Assembly (NCBI GenBank): GCA_044224905.1 | Contig: JBGAJN010000004.1 | Span: 310,001 to 374,000, forward strand | Reading direction: 5' to 3' | From: JBGAJN01 sp044224905 | GTDB lineage: Bacteria; Verrucomicrobiota; Verrucomicrobiia; Limisphaerales; JBGAJN01 | Length of the DNA: 64,000 bases | In this document: in pieces, positions 15,533 to 24,252 of the stretch | Layout: every line of letters begins with the position of its first letter | Numbering within the stretch: position 1 is the first letter of the stretch | Notes under the pieces: generated by a model | What the model was told of the DNA's origin: nothing | The model's input: only the letters and a program-made list of their open reading frames with translations | Databases searched by the model: none | Program-made: the position numbers and the translations under genes

Positions 15533-16420
15533 CTATTTGGTCGCGAGCTCGGCAGCGCGAGCAGTATTGTGCATCAGCATTGCCACCGTCATTGGTCCGA
15601 CCCCGCCGGGATTGGGCGTAATCCTTCCGGCGACAGGTTGAACGCGTGCGAAATCGACATCGCCCACCAAACGTGAACCGCCTTTGGCGGTCGCGTCGGG
15701 AACACGATTGACGCCCACGTCGATCACGACGGCGCCGGGCTTCACCATTTCCGCCTTCAAGAATTCGGCAACACCCATCGCGGCGACGATGATGTCCGCG
15801 CGGCGGCAATGTGCGGCAACGTCGCGGCTGCGTGAATGGCAAACCGTGACGGTGGCATTCGCGTGCTTGGCTTTTTGCACCAGAATGGCGGCCATCGGCT
15901 TGCCGACGATGTTTCCCCGCCCGAGGATGACCACCTCCGAGCCCTCGACTTTCACCTGCGATCGGATCAGCAGTTCGTGCACTCCGGCGGGCGTGCACGG
16001 CATGAACCCGGTGGTATCACCGAGCATCAATTTGCCGACGTTGAGCGGATGAAAACCATCGACATCCTTCGCGGGAGAAACCGCAGAGAAAATGACAGCT
16101 TCATCAATGTGCGAGGGAAGCGGAGCTTGAACGAGAATCCCGTGCGTCGCCGAATCGGCATTGAGCCGTGCAATCAAGGTGAGCAATTCGGCCTGCGAGG
16201 TTTGCTCCGGAAGCACCATCGTCTGCGAGGCGATGCCAAGGCGCGACGCGAGCTTCTCCTTCATACCGACGTAGACCTTCGACGCGGGATCTTCTCCCAC
16301 GCGTACGAAGGCCAAGCCGGGCTGAATCCCGCGCGACTTGAGTTGCGCAATGCGCGATGCAGTTTCCGAGTGAACCTGCTCGGCGATGGCGCGGCCGTCG
16401 ATGAGGTTATCGAGCGGCAT
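15533..16420 (-). CDS. folD: Methylenetetrahydrofolate dehydrogenase/cyclohydrolase
   Basis: 295 residues from the ATG at 16420 (a TTG at 16429 is possible). FolD is the bifunctional NADP-dependent 5,10-methylene-THF dehydrogenase and methenyl-THF cyclohydrolase. Seen here are the catalytic region DPASKVYVGMKEK (Tyr and Lys), GILVQAPLPSHID, the strongly conserved PAKDVDGFHPLNVGKL, the dinucleotide site EVVILGRGNIVGKPMA and the C-terminal ITPNPGGVGPMTVAML. Length is normal for the family. It overlaps the end of the SH3 gene by 14 bp, so it is cotranscribed with rluB and the SH3 gene. It feeds formyl-THF to purine synthesis (purE nearby). Confidence 0.96.
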   Translation of the reverse strand: MPLDNLIDGRAIAEQVHSETASRIAQLKSRGIQPGLAFVRVGEDPASKVYVGMKEKLASRLGIASQTMVLPEQTSQAELLTLIARLNADSATHGILVQAPLPSHIDEAVIFSAVSPAKDVDGFHPLNVGKLMLGDTTGFMPCTPAGVHELLIRSQVKVEGSEVVILGRGNIVGKPMAAILVQKAKHANATVTVCHSRSRDVAAHCRRADIIVAAMGVAEFLKAEMVKPGAVVIDVGVNRVPDATAKGGSRLVGDVDFARVQPVAGRITPNPGGVGPMTVAMLMHNTARAAELATK

Positions 16421-17768
16421 CCGGAACAACTTCGAGCGTGTCGATTTTCAGCACAGGAGTCTTCGGCCAGCGCGGGTCGAGATACTCTTCACCGGTCACG
16501 ATGACTCGCGCACCGGTCATTGCGCTCAGTTTCATCGACGGATCGCTGGGATAGAGGAAGTCGAGGACTTCGCCCGAATCTTCTCCGACCAGCTGATAAT
16601 AGGTGGGCGTCTGAACACTGTAGAACATCGTGCTGTTCACGACACCTTCGCGGCGGACGTTACGCCGGACCGGCGGCGCATTCGGATCGAACTGGCCGAT
16701 GGTCTGATACAACGGACGATCCGTCTCCATGGAGTTGCCACGGCGAGGGCCCGCAGTTGATTCATAGAAGCGGCGTTTCGGCGCCTTAGGCACGACAATC
16801 GGTGCGGTGACAGCTTCCGCCACCACGGGAGCAGGCGCGGATTCAACCTTGGGTTTCACCGGTTCCGCCGGCTTGATCGGTTCCATTTTCGCCACCTTCG
16901 TTCCCGGAGCGACGGGCGGTGTCTCCGTCGTAACCTCGGTCGTCGTCAATGGCGTCGAAGCCGCCAACGTCGCCTTGCCTGACTTGCTACCTTTATCCGC
17001 GGCCGGCTTGGCTGGCTTGCTCGCCTTCGCAACCACCACGATGGGCTCGCCCTTTTCCAAAAGATCCAGTGCAACGAAGGCGTAGGCGTTGGCCGGCGCT
17101 TCGATTTCAATCCAACTGTCGTTCTGGCGAATCTGCTTGATCGCCGCGCCCTGTTTCAATTCACCGACGACGCTGTAATTTTCACCCGGTCCCGCGCGGA
17201 GGTTGAGCTTCTTCGACTTCACCGTCGATGAAGCAGTATCCACGTAGATCGAACTAACCCAGACCGGCGTATTGGTCGGCATCGAGATGCGGGCCCAAAC
17301 CGCAGGTTCACCTGCTTTACCTTTTTTTCCGGGAATCTCTTCGAGGATCGTGACCTTTTCACCTTTGTGAACTTGCGTGATCACTTCGCCGGTCAATGAA
17401 GGCTGGCCGCGGAGGTTGACGCGCGGTTGCTTGACGGTCGCGGAGATCGCGGGGCCGCTGGGTTCCTTCTTCGCGGGCGCTTCTTTTTTCGCCGACTTGG
17501 TCGTCTTGCTGTCGGATTTTTTCGGCGCAGATTTTTTCTTGGCGGCTTTGGCCGGCGCGTTGGTCGAAGTCGCGGCTGGCGCAGGAGCTGCCACCGGCGC
17601 CGGTGGCGGCGTTACCACGGGAGGCGCTACCGGCGCGGGCGGAGTCGCCACGGGCGGCGGTTGCAACGCGGGCGGAGCCGGCGGAGGTGTGGTCTGCGCG
17701 ATCACTGAGGTCGCGGTCACAACGACCGCGAGAGCGACGGCCAATGCCCGTCGATTTCGTAATTTCAT
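16407..17768 (-). CDS. Secreted SH3-domain protein with Pro/Ala/Lys-rich linker
   Basis: 453 residues with a signal peptide (MKLRNRRALAVALAVVVTAT, ending SVIAQ). Residues 26-70 are proline/alanine-rich and 70-105 lysine-rich. Two bacterial SH3 domains follow: about 110-180 (PRVNLRGQPSLTGEVITQVH, ending VSSIYVD) and 183-240 (KSKKLNLRAGPGENYSVVGE, ending FVALDLLEKG). A second disordered stretch leads to a C-terminal domain of about 110 residues (PLYQTIGQFDPNAPPVRRNV onward) with no known family. SH3b domains usually bind peptidoglycan, so the protein probably sits in the periplasm or at the cell wall. It overlaps rluB by 4 bp. Confidence 0.8.
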   Translation of the reverse strand: MKLRNRRALAVALAVVVTATSVIAQTTPPPAPPALQPPPVATPPAPVAPPVVTPPPAPVAAPAPAATSTNAPAKAAKKKSAPKKSDSKTTKSAKKEAPAKKEPSGPAISATVKQPRVNLRGQPSLTGEVITQVHKGEKVTILEEIPGKKGKAGEPAVWARISMPTNTPVWVSSIYVDTASSTVKSKKLNLRAGPGENYSVVGELKQGAAIKQIRQNDSWIEIEAPANAYAFVALDLLEKGEPIVVVAKASKPAKPAADKGSKSGKATLAASTPLTTTEVTTETPPVAPGTKVAKMEPIKPAEPVKPKVESAPAPVVAEAVTAPIVVPKAPKRRFYESTAGPRRGNSMETDRPLYQTIGQFDPNAPPVRRNVRREGVVNSTMFYSVQTPTYYQLVGEDSGEVLDFLYPSDPSMKLSAMTGARVIVTGEEYLDPRWPKTPVLKIDTLEVVPDAAR

Positions 17769-18475
17769 AGGCTGGTGATTAGAGATTTAATCTCAGGTTC
17801 TGTCAACGTTCGCCATTTCCCCAACGGGAGCTCGGCGAGTTTAATGGGACCAATCTGGGTGCGTTTGAGTTCAATCACGTTGACGCCGAGCACTTCGAAC
17901 ATCCGGCGCACTTCGCGATTTTTCCCTTCACGCAATTCAACTTCCAAAATGCTGCTGCTGCTCCCCGCTTTGAGCAGCCGAACTTTTTCCGCGCGCAGTG
18001 TATCGCCTTTGTGAACGACACCGGCGGTGAGCGGCGTGAGTTGTCCGGGTTCGATCCGACCTTCAACGATCACCCGATAAATCTTCCGCACACCATATCG
18101 GGGATGCGTGAGCTTGAGGGTGAACGCGCCGTCGTTCGTAAGAAAAATCAGACCTTCGCTGTCGAAATCGAGGCGACCGACGTAGTGCAAGTTGCCCCAT
18201 TCCTTCGGGAGCAAATCGCCGATCGTGTTGCGCTTCTCCGGATCAGACTTGGTGCAAATGAAACCGCGCGGTTTGTGCAAGGCGACGTAGAGCTTGCGCT
18301 TAATTTTCAGCGCACGGCCATCCACCGAGACGCGATCGCACGCGGGATCGACTTTGGTGCCGAGTTCAGTTACCGCACGCCCGTTCACCTGCACCCGCCC
18401 CTCGAGAATAATCTGCTCGCTGGCGCGGCGCGAGGCCACGCCGGCTTCAGCGAGGAATTTTTGCAGACGAACCAT
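17765..18475 (-). CDS. rluB: rRNA pseudouridine synthase RluB/RsuA family
   Basis: 236 residues. An N-terminal S4 RNA-binding domain (VRLQKFLAEAGVASRRASEQ to about residue 60) is followed by the RsuA-type catalytic domain with HKPRGFICTKSD and the active-site loop GRLDFDSEGLIFLTNDG, whose first aspartate is the nucleophile. The C-terminal motif REGKNREVRRMFEVLG is also typical. These enzymes isomerise uridine in 23S (RluB, U2605) or 16S (RsuA) rRNA; the subfamily call favours RluB because of length and loop but is not certain. Its stop overlaps the start of the SH3 gene by 4 bp. Confidence 0.88.
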   Translation of the reverse strand: MVRLQKFLAEAGVASRRASEQIILEGRVQVNGRAVTELGTKVDPACDRVSVDGRALKIKRKLYVALHKPRGFICTKSDPEKRNTIGDLLPKEWGNLHYVGRLDFDSEGLIFLTNDGAFTLKLTHPRYGVRKIYRVIVEGRIEPGQLTPLTAGVVHKGDTLRAEKVRLLKAGSSSSILEVELREGKNREVRRMFEVLGVNVIELKRTQIGPIKLAELPLGKWRTLTEPEIKSLITSL

Positions 18476-18501
18476 AATCGAAAACGGGCGCTAAAATGCA
18501 A

Positions 18502-18566
18502 AAGGCAGAAGGCGAAGAGCACCGGCACGGGCAACCCATGCGAATGCTTGTTCCGCCTTCTGCCTT
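18502..18566. repeat. 13-bp perfect inverted repeat
   Basis: AAGGCAGAAGGCG at 18502-18514 is exactly complementary to 18554-18566, with a 39-nt spacer. It sits between the small basic protein stop (18583) and the rluB start (18475). It could fold in the transcript as a long-loop hairpin. No T-run adjoins it, so it is not a simple terminator. Confidence 0.6.
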
Positions 18567-18582
18567 CCGCGCGGACTCTTTT

Positions 18583-18738
18583 CTAGACCGGGGGCTTGGT
18601 CTTGCGCAAACCGGTGACCCGGTCACCAGATTTCCAACTGCCGCCCTTGCGGAGGATTTCCACCCGCTCAAAGCGTTTCAACACGTTGCGCTTGGCGCCC
18701 ATGGTGGACGCGGCCCGGAGACTACGATGCTGTGACAT
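18583..18738 (-). CDS. Chlamydiae/Verrucomicrobia-type small basic protein
   Basis: 51 residues, strongly basic: it begins MSQHRSLRAASTMGAKRNVL, continues KRFERVEILRKGGSW and ends GLRKTKPPV. This matches the small basic protein family known from Chlamydiales and Verrucomicrobia, thought to be ribosome-associated on account of its size, charge and phylogenetic spread. Its role is not established. It is one of the best lineage markers in the window. The ATG at 18738 gives the family's standard N-terminus. It is transcribed alone, with purE diverging from it. Confidence 0.88.
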   Translation of the reverse strand: MSQHRSLRAASTMGAKRNVLKRFERVEILRKGGSWKSGDRVTGLRKTKPPV

Positions 18739-19072
18739 AAACTTTTTCCAAATTAATTACCGTCCCGCAATGGAACGAGCCGGTGTTTGTAGCAAATGAC
18801 CGGGCAAATGCAACGGTTAATTGTAAATGAATCGACCGACCGCCAAACGAAGAATCTGCCCAAGGACACTTGCATCAACCAGATGGCGCTTTCCCAACAC
18901 CGAGCTAACGAGCGCCGCCGGCTTCAAATCGCTAAAGCCACCCTGTCTTCGCCGAGCATTGTATTTTGGCGCGGGAGGGTTTTTCGCCGGTCACCAGCCC
19001 TGCCATCGGTCAACAACCGCAACTTTTTCCTTCGACAGCGGAAGAAAGGCTTTGGCACCATCGCGGCCCGAT
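18739..19072. other. Intergenic region between small basic protein gene and purE
   Basis: About 334 bp between divergent genes. The purE frame is open through much of this stretch, but the sequence there is unlike PurE, so it is taken as non-coding. On the minus strand, a TTGCAT and a TACAAA spaced 16 bp apart, about 50 bp upstream of the small basic protein, could be a promoter. No riboswitch or tRNA was recognised. Confidence 0.4.
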
Positions 19073-19576
19073 ATGAAAAATGATAAAAACTCACCACGGG
19101 TAGCAATTTTGATGGGTAGCGATTCCGACTGGCCGGTCATGAGCGCCGCCGGCAAGGCGTGCGAGGAATTTGGCGTGGCTTGGGAAGCACGTGTGCTTTC
19201 CGCCCATCGCGCACCAGAACAACTCGGCGAATACATTCGCTCCGCCGAAAGCAACGGCGTGCGCGTGTTCATCGGCGGCGCGGGTGGCTCGGCACACTTG
19301 CCCGGCGTCATCGCCAGCTTGACGACCAAACCGGTCATCGGCGTTCCCTGCGAATCCAAATTCACGGGAAGCCTCGACTCCCTGCTGTCGATCGTTCAAA
19401 TGCCGCCCGGCGTTCCTGTAGCAACGGTCGCGATCGGTGGCGGACGCAACGCCGGCATCCTCGCCGTGCAGATCCTCGCGCAAGGCGACGAAACGCTCGT
19501 GGCCAAGTTGAAGGATTTCAAAAAGCGCCTCGTCGAGGAGAACCTCGCGAAGAATAAGAACATCGGAAAACTGTAA
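19073..19576 (+). CDS. purE: N5-carboxyaminoimidazole ribonucleotide mutase
   Basis: 167 residues of class I PurE, which moves the carboxyl group of N5-CAIR to give CAIR in purine synthesis. The family signature is complete: ILMGSDSDWPVM with the phosphate-binding serine and aspartate, LSAHRAPE with the catalytic histidine, and VFIGGAGGSAHLPGVIAS. The start at 19073 gives the normal N-terminus; the frame is open upstream but does not resemble PurE. purK is not in the window. A strong terminator follows. Confidence 0.96.
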   Translation: MKNDKNSPRVAILMGSDSDWPVMSAAGKACEEFGVAWEARVLSAHRAPEQLGEYIRSAESNGVRVFIGGAGGSAHLPGVIASLTTKPVIGVPCESKFTGSLDSLLSIVQMPPGVPVATVAIGGGRNAGILAVQILAQGDETLVAKLKDFKKRLVEENLAKNKNIGKL

Positions 19577-19613
19577 CGCTTTCAGCGAAGGCGTAGTTCA
19601 CCGTTCTCACTTT

Positions 19614-19647
19614 CGGGCCGAGATTCGTCTCGGCCCGTTTCTTTTTC
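19614..19647 (+). terminator. Rho-independent terminator after purE
   Basis: A perfect 10-bp GC-rich stem (19614-19623 with 19628-19637) closed by a TTCG tetraloop is followed by TTTCTTTTTC. It lies 38 bp past the purE stop and precedes the MFS gene by 77 bp, so purE and the transporter are probably separate units. Confidence 0.9.
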
Positions 19648-19723
19648 GGCCAAACGTTTCACTCGGACCAAAATCACACGCTTGCCTCCGCCGAGTGGTT
19701 TTCCTACCGTCCGCGAAACTCTT

Positions 19724-21082
19724 ATGAATCCCACGATCCGCATACAGCTTTCGATAATGATGCTTCTCCAGTTTTTTGTCTGGGGCAGCTGGTACGTGAC
19801 GGGACCGAACTATCTCTCGACGATCGGTTTCAAGGCGGAGGATTTCGGCACGATGTATTCCGTCGGACCGATCGCGGGTATGATCGCGCCATTTTTCGTT
19901 GGCATGATTGCGGATCGCTTCTTCGCCGCGCAACGTGTGCTCGGCGTGATGCACCTCGGCGGGGCGGCGCTCATGTTCGCCGCAACCACGATGATGAAGT
20001 CCGCCCATCCGGATCCGGGCACGATCAACATGCTCTTCTTCGGTCACATGCTCACCTACTACCCCACCCTCGCGTTGACCAACACGATCGCGATGAAGTG
20101 CATGACTAATCCCGAGAAAGAATTTCCCGGCATCCGCGTGTTGGGGACCATCGGCTGGATCGTCGCCGGACTCGCGCTCACGTGGCTGAAGTTTGAGACG
20201 AGCATCAACATGTTTTATCTGACCATCGGTGCAGGCGTGCTTCTGGGCTTGTTCAGCTTCGCTCTCCCACACACACCGCCGACCGCAACGGGACCGTTGC
20301 GCGTCAGCCAGATCATCGGACTCGACGCGTTGGTGATGCTGAAGAAGCCGTCCTACCTAATCTTCATGATGTCCTCGATGCTCATCTGCATCCCGCTGGC
20401 ATTTTATTATCAGATTACCAGCCGTGTGGTGGAAATGACCGGATTGCCCATCGGTCAAACGATGACCTACGGACAGATGTCGGAAATCTTCTTCATGCTC
20501 GTGATGCCACTCTTCTTCGCCCGCCTCGGCGTGAAGTGGATGCTGGCCGTGGGCATGCTCGCGTGGGTGGCCCGTTACGGGATGTTCGCTCTCGGTGCGC
20601 CGGACGAAGTTCGTTGGATGATCATCGGCGGGATCGTTATTCACGGCGTCTGCTACGACTTCTTCTTCGTCACCGGTCAGATCTATACCGACCAAGCCGC
20701 TCCGAAAGAAATCCGCGCTCAGGCTCAGGGCATGTTGGTGTTGTTCACGCTCGGCCTCGGCATGGCGATCGGCGCAAAAGTCGCCGGCAAAATTGAAGCG
20801 CAACACACGCCTGAAGCCGCGCGGACTTTCGCCGCTCAGGTCACCGCTAAGGGTGCAGCCATCGATTTGATCAAACCGAAACTCGCCACCGCCACCGGCG
20901 CCGAGAAAACCGCTCTGGAAGCTCAGGTGCAAACGTTGGAAGCTGAGAAGACGGCGCTGCGAAAGTCCGAGTTGAAAGCCATCGAATGGAAGCCGCTGTG
21001 GGGCAAGCCCGCGATCTTCGCCGGCATCATTCTCCTTTTGTTCCTCGCGCTCTTCCGCTCGCCGCCGCGACAAACCTCGTAG
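19724..21082 (+). CDS. MFS transporter of the nucleoside:H+ symporter type
   Basis: 452 residues with about twelve membrane helices; ATG 19724 starts just ahead of helix 1 (IQLSIMMLLQFFVWGSWYVT). The pattern GSWYVTGPNYLSTIGF, IAGMIAPFFVGMIADRFF and HMLTYYPTLALTNTIAM is typical of NupG-like nucleoside:H+ symporters of the major facilitator superfamily common in PVC bacteria. Between the last two helices (about residues 356-425) is an inserted hydrophilic, alanine/lysine/glutamate-rich stretch with coiled-coil character (TALEAQVQTLEAEKTALRKS). Substrate is a nucleoside or related sugar by family only. Confidence 0.8.
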   Translation: MNPTIRIQLSIMMLLQFFVWGSWYVTGPNYLSTIGFKAEDFGTMYSVGPIAGMIAPFFVGMIADRFFAAQRVLGVMHLGGAALMFAATTMMKSAHPDPGTINMLFFGHMLTYYPTLALTNTIAMKCMTNPEKEFPGIRVLGTIGWIVAGLALTWLKFETSINMFYLTIGAGVLLGLFSFALPHTPPTATGPLRVSQIIGLDALVMLKKPSYLIFMMSSMLICIPLAFYYQITSRVVEMTGLPIGQTMTYGQMSEIFFMLVMPLFFARLGVKWMLAVGMLAWVARYGMFALGAPDEVRWMIIGGIVIHGVCYDFFFVTGQIYTDQAAPKEIRAQAQGMLVLFTLGLGMAIGAKVAGKIEAQHTPEAARTFAAQVTAKGAAIDLIKPKLATATGAEKTALEAQVQTLEAEKTALRKSELKAIEWKPLWGKPAIFAGIILLLFLALFRSPPRQTS

Positions 21083-21141
21083 CGAACCGGCAATCGATCT
21101 GTGCCCAGCATCCGCTCGCCCCGGCGGGCCGACGGCCATCC

Positions 21142-21408
21142 TCAACGTCGCTTCTTGGTGATTCGTTTGCGTTTGGACTTGGCGCCAAGGTCGCGAACGG
21201 AATCGAGCAAGACGCGAACCTTGGGATCGTAGTTCCTGACGTCCTTGAAGCGGGCCGGTTGAATCCGGCTTTGTTCGACGCGCAGTTCCTGCTCCAGCCG
21301 TTTGATTTGCAGCGCCACCTTTTTGTCTGAGCGAGCCTCCTTGCGCAGCCGCACAATGGCTTTAATTCCTTCCACGATTCCGGTCAGGAGATGAATACCG
21401 TTTGTCAT
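21142..21408 (-). CDS. Small basic protein of unknown function
   Basis: 88 residues from the ATG at 21408 (an upstream in-frame GTG at 21462 would add 18). A short hydrophobic stretch (GIHLLTGIVEGIKAIVRL) leads into a charged helix (KKVALQIKRLEQELRVEQSR) and ends in a very basic tail (KSKRKRITKKRR). No family was recognised. It might bind nucleic acid. It could be a spurious frame, but its lysine-rich composition and length are plausible for a real gene. It lies between the MFS and LysR genes. Confidence 0.4.
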   Translation of the reverse strand: MTNGIHLLTGIVEGIKAIVRLRKEARSDKKVALQIKRLEQELRVEQSRIQPARFKDVRNYDPKVRVLLDSVRDLGAKSKRKRITKKRR

Positions 21409-21499
21409 GCGAAAATCATCGCACACGAGCTCGGACAACGGCTGTCCGCGCAAACTAATCACTAGTATATTTTCGCGACGACTCCCCGTTCAAGAATCA

Positions 21500-22426
21500 T
21501 CAAGCGGCCGCGAGCGGCAAATCTTTTCGATCCAAGCGCAGCCCGCGGGCGTGACGCCGGCAAAGCTCGCACAACTTTTCCTCCGCCAGATTAAGACGGC
21601 GTTCGGCTTTGAGAATCATGCTCCACTTCCGTTTCAAAGGTTTGGAACTGATCGGCCGCGCCGTGAGTTTTCGCCGCGTTAATTCTGCCTCAATGGTCCA
21701 CGGCGCCATGATCGTAACGCCGAGTTCCATCGCGACCATTTGTTTGATCGTGCTGATGTCCGCCACTTCCAAAACTTTCCCGGGTTCGATCTGATGATCC
21801 TGCAGGTGTTGTTGTATGGAACGAACCGTCGGACTCGTGCGGCGATAAAGAATCAACGTCTGCTTGCGCATGTCCAATCTTGAAACCGCACCACCTTCAG
21901 CCAACGCGTGCCGTGCGGCGACGATCAGCAGGAGCTCGTCCTCAAACAAAGGGCGCGTCTCCATTTCCGGGGTACCGACGTCGTCGACGCCCAGCGCGAG
22001 ATCGATTCGTTGCTCGCGCAGCAATTTGACCAGATCCGGCGTATCGCCCGTTTCGATCAACAAGTCCAACCTCGGAAATTGGGTGTGGAGATCTTTCAAT
22101 ACCGACGGGAGCAGGTGCTGCGCAATCGTCGATGAAACTCCAATGCGGAGCCGGCCCTGGCCCCAGCGCCGGATTTCCTGAAGCGTCTCCGCCGTGCGCT
22201 CAATCGCCGCCATTGGCCCTTCGATTCCCGAGAGCAGGTGTTCACCCGCCTGATTGAGCACCAGCTTGCGGCCGACTCGCTCGAACAAGCGGCAACCCAC
22301 TTCCGTTTCCAGCGCTTTAAGCCCGTGGCTCAAAGCGGAAGGAGTGAGATGAAGTTCCACGGCCGCTTTGGAGAGGCCGCCGTTGCGGGCGATCGAACGA
22401 AATATTTTTAAGAGTCGTGTATCCAT
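21500..22426 (-). CDS. LysR-family transcriptional regulator
   Basis: 308 residues. Residues 1-60 are the LysR winged helix-turn-helix (DTRLLKIFRSIARNGGLSKA, AAVELHLTPSALSHGLKALE, GCRLFERVGRKLVLNQAG). Residues 90-300 form the periplasmic-binding-like co-inducer domain, with GRLRIGVSSTIAQHLLPSVL at its start and a second lobe containing VADISTIKQMVAMELGVTIM. It is divergent from the porin-urt-ure operon, separated by 466 bp, the usual layout of a LysR regulator and its target. Regulation of urea uptake is therefore likely but inferred; the ligand is unknown. Confidence 0.9.
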   Translation of the reverse strand: MDTRLLKIFRSIARNGGLSKAAVELHLTPSALSHGLKALETEVGCRLFERVGRKLVLNQAGEHLLSGIEGPMAAIERTAETLQEIRRWGQGRLRIGVSSTIAQHLLPSVLKDLHTQFPRLDLLIETGDTPDLVKLLREQRIDLALGVDDVGTPEMETRPLFEDELLLIVAARHALAEGGAVSRLDMRKQTLILYRRTSPTVRSIQQHLQDHQIEPGKVLEVADISTIKQMVAMELGVTIMAPWTIEAELTRRKLTARPISSKPLKRKWSMILKAERRLNLAEEKLCELCRRHARGLRLDRKDLPLAAA

Positions 22427-22892
22427 TTATGCAAACGCCGGGGAATCGCGATTCAAACAATTCATGCCATCCGCAAACCGGTGAGCGCCAAGCATGAAGT
22501 CTCTTGCGCATCCGCCTGCGTTAAATCGCACCAACTGCATTTATTTGCGCACGCCTTACTCGTCGAAATTCGCGACAAAGTTGACGTGAGCGGTCTATCC
22601 CAGCCGATTTCCCTTAGTTGCAGGACGGAGGCCAAGTTCCAGCGGCGTTCCCGCACGCACCGCCAGAAGCGGCTGAAAGCAGACATGTGAATCGATCTCA
22701 CTCATTCGTTGAATTCTTTCAAACATCAGAGTCGAGAGTTTTTGAACAGCTGGTACGGGCGCTGCGATAGGCGGGCAACGACACGAAGGTCGCAGGTCAG
22801 TCGGGTTCCCCAGAGAGTCGTAGACAGGTTCGGAAAAAACCCTGAGCGATTCGAACCCCTGCCCTGCTTCGCATAGTGAAAACCTAAACTGA
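22427..22892. promoter_or_regulatory. Regulatory region between LysR gene and urea operon
   Basis: 466 bp without a convincing gene, holding the promoters for the divergent LysR gene and the porin-urt-ure operon. A sigma-54-like element is annotated separately. Short open frames (67-80 codons) have no recognisable product. A TTCGA-type T-loop-like string near 22851 was examined but does not fold into a tRNA. Confidence 0.6.
22751..22766 (+). promoter_or_regulatory. Candidate sigma-54 -24/-12 promoter for the urea operon
   Basis: TGGTACGGGCGCTGCG has the GG and GC dinucleotides at exactly the sigma-54 spacing (10 bases between) and fits TGGYACG-N4-NTGC apart from a C where T is usual at the -12 side. 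The predicted start would give a leader of about 115 nt before the porin. Nitrogen-source operons are often sigma-54 dependent. This is pattern matching only. Confidence 0.4.
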
Positions 22893-24194
22893 ATGAAAAC
22901 ACCACTAACAACGAAAACCCATACAACACTGCGGCGCATGTCTCCAGCTATGCGCTTTTGTCTCGCCGGCACCACGGCGCTCGCCAGCGCCGGACTGTCC
23001 GTGTTGCCTGTGAAGGCCGACGGTCAGATGGATCAGATAGCCAAGGAAAATGCGGAACTGAAGACCCGCCTCGACGCGTTGGAAGCGATTGCGAAGAAGG
23101 AAGGCATCCTGCCCTCCGGCTACAAAGCGCCCAACATGGTGACCGGCATGTCCGACATCAGTCTGAGTGGCTTCGTTCAGGCGTCGTACTTCTTCAACTT
23201 GCGTAACCCGTCAGATCGCAAATCGGACGGATACTTGTTCAACACGTCCCACAATTCCTTCTCGATCAACAAGGTCAAAGTCACCTTGGCGAGCAAGCCC
23301 GTGGAGACCGACAAATGGAGCGCGGGCTTCCGCACGTCATTGATCTTTGGCGAAGACGCGCCCGTCCTTAACTCTGGCGGCGCCGGCATCTCCAGCTTGA
23401 ACGATCTTCGCGAAGCTTACGTGGAGCTGAACGTTCCCGTAGGCACCGGCTTGAATATCAAAGCGGGCGAACTCATTTCTCTGCTAAACTGGGAATCCGG
23501 TGATGGCGGCGCGGCGAACCCGAACTTCTCACAAGGCAATCAGTGGTGGTTCACCGGCAACGGTCCCTCCGCCGGCATCCAAGCGAGCTACAACTTCACC
23601 GACAAGGTGGGCCTGACCATGCGTGTCGATAATGGCTTGTTCCAAGGCCCGATCGACAACAACGACGGCAAAGCCTTCAGCGCGAGCCTCGCTCTTAAAC
23701 CGATCAAAGACCTCTGGGTAAATTTGATTGGCTGGTACAGCCACGAATCATTGGGAGCGCCTGCAGCACCAGTTCATGTGTGGGGCGGATCAGCAATCGG
23801 CGGCTATCAGGTCACTGCGCAACTGGGCACCGGCTTCGAATTGGATTACTTCAAACTGGACGGCAAGAACGGGGCTGGAGACGCCGATCTTTACTCGGCG
23901 GGCGCATGGATTTGGTACGACTTCACTCCGAAGGTTGGCGTCGCCCTCCGCGCCGATTACATCGCTAGCCCTGACGGCCCCCTCGGACCAGCAGTCCGTC
24001 CTGGCGCAGGCATCGGCCTCGCAGGTGACACGAGCGGCGACCTCTCCAGCTTGACCCTGACGCTTAACTGGAAGCCGGCTGCTAACATCAAGATCCAACC
24101 CGAAGTTCGCTATGACCACACTGGTCGTAATAGCGGACTCGATGGACATCGCGAACGCTTCACCGTCGGCGCCGGCGCGACCTACAGCTTCTAA
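22893..24194 (+). CDS. Outer-membrane beta-barrel porin
   Basis: 433 residues with a long signal peptide (hydrophobic core AMRFCLAGTTALASAGLSVL, cleavage near residue 43). Residues 45-70 form a short coiled coil (QMDQIAKENAELKTRLDALE), as in trimeric porins. The rest is amphipathic beta-strand repeats (LSGFVQASYFFNL, GVALRADYI) ending in aromatic YSF, an outer-membrane targeting signal. It resembles the putative beta-barrel porin-2 group. As the first gene of the urt operon, 58 bp before urtA, it probably admits urea or amides. Substrate choice is inferred from position alone. Confidence 0.82.
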   Translation: MKTPLTTKTHTTLRRMSPAMRFCLAGTTALASAGLSVLPVKADGQMDQIAKENAELKTRLDALEAIAKKEGILPSGYKAPNMVTGMSDISLSGFVQASYFFNLRNPSDRKSDGYLFNTSHNSFSINKVKVTLASKPVETDKWSAGFRTSLIFGEDAPVLNSGGAGISSLNDLREAYVELNVPVGTGLNIKAGELISLLNWESGDGGAANPNFSQGNQWWFTGNGPSAGIQASYNFTDKVGLTMRVDNGLFQGPIDNNDGKAFSASLALKPIKDLWVNLIGWYSHESLGAPAAPVHVWGGSAIGGYQVTAQLGTGFELDYFKLDGKNGAGDADLYSAGAWIWYDFTPKVGVALRADYIASPDGPLGPAVRPGAGIGLAGDTSGDLSSLTLTLNWKPAANIKIQPEVRYDHTGRNSGLDGHRERFTVGAGATYSF

Positions 24195-24252
24195 ACCAAA
24201 CGACGTTCAAAACTCTTAATCCCATTCTGATTACCGAAAACAGTATCCCACT

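Noticed and set aside
22840..22885. Possible tRNA T-arm (GGGGTTCGAATCGC on the minus strand)
   Set aside because: The T-loop string is present, but no acceptor, D or anticodon stems can be paired around it.
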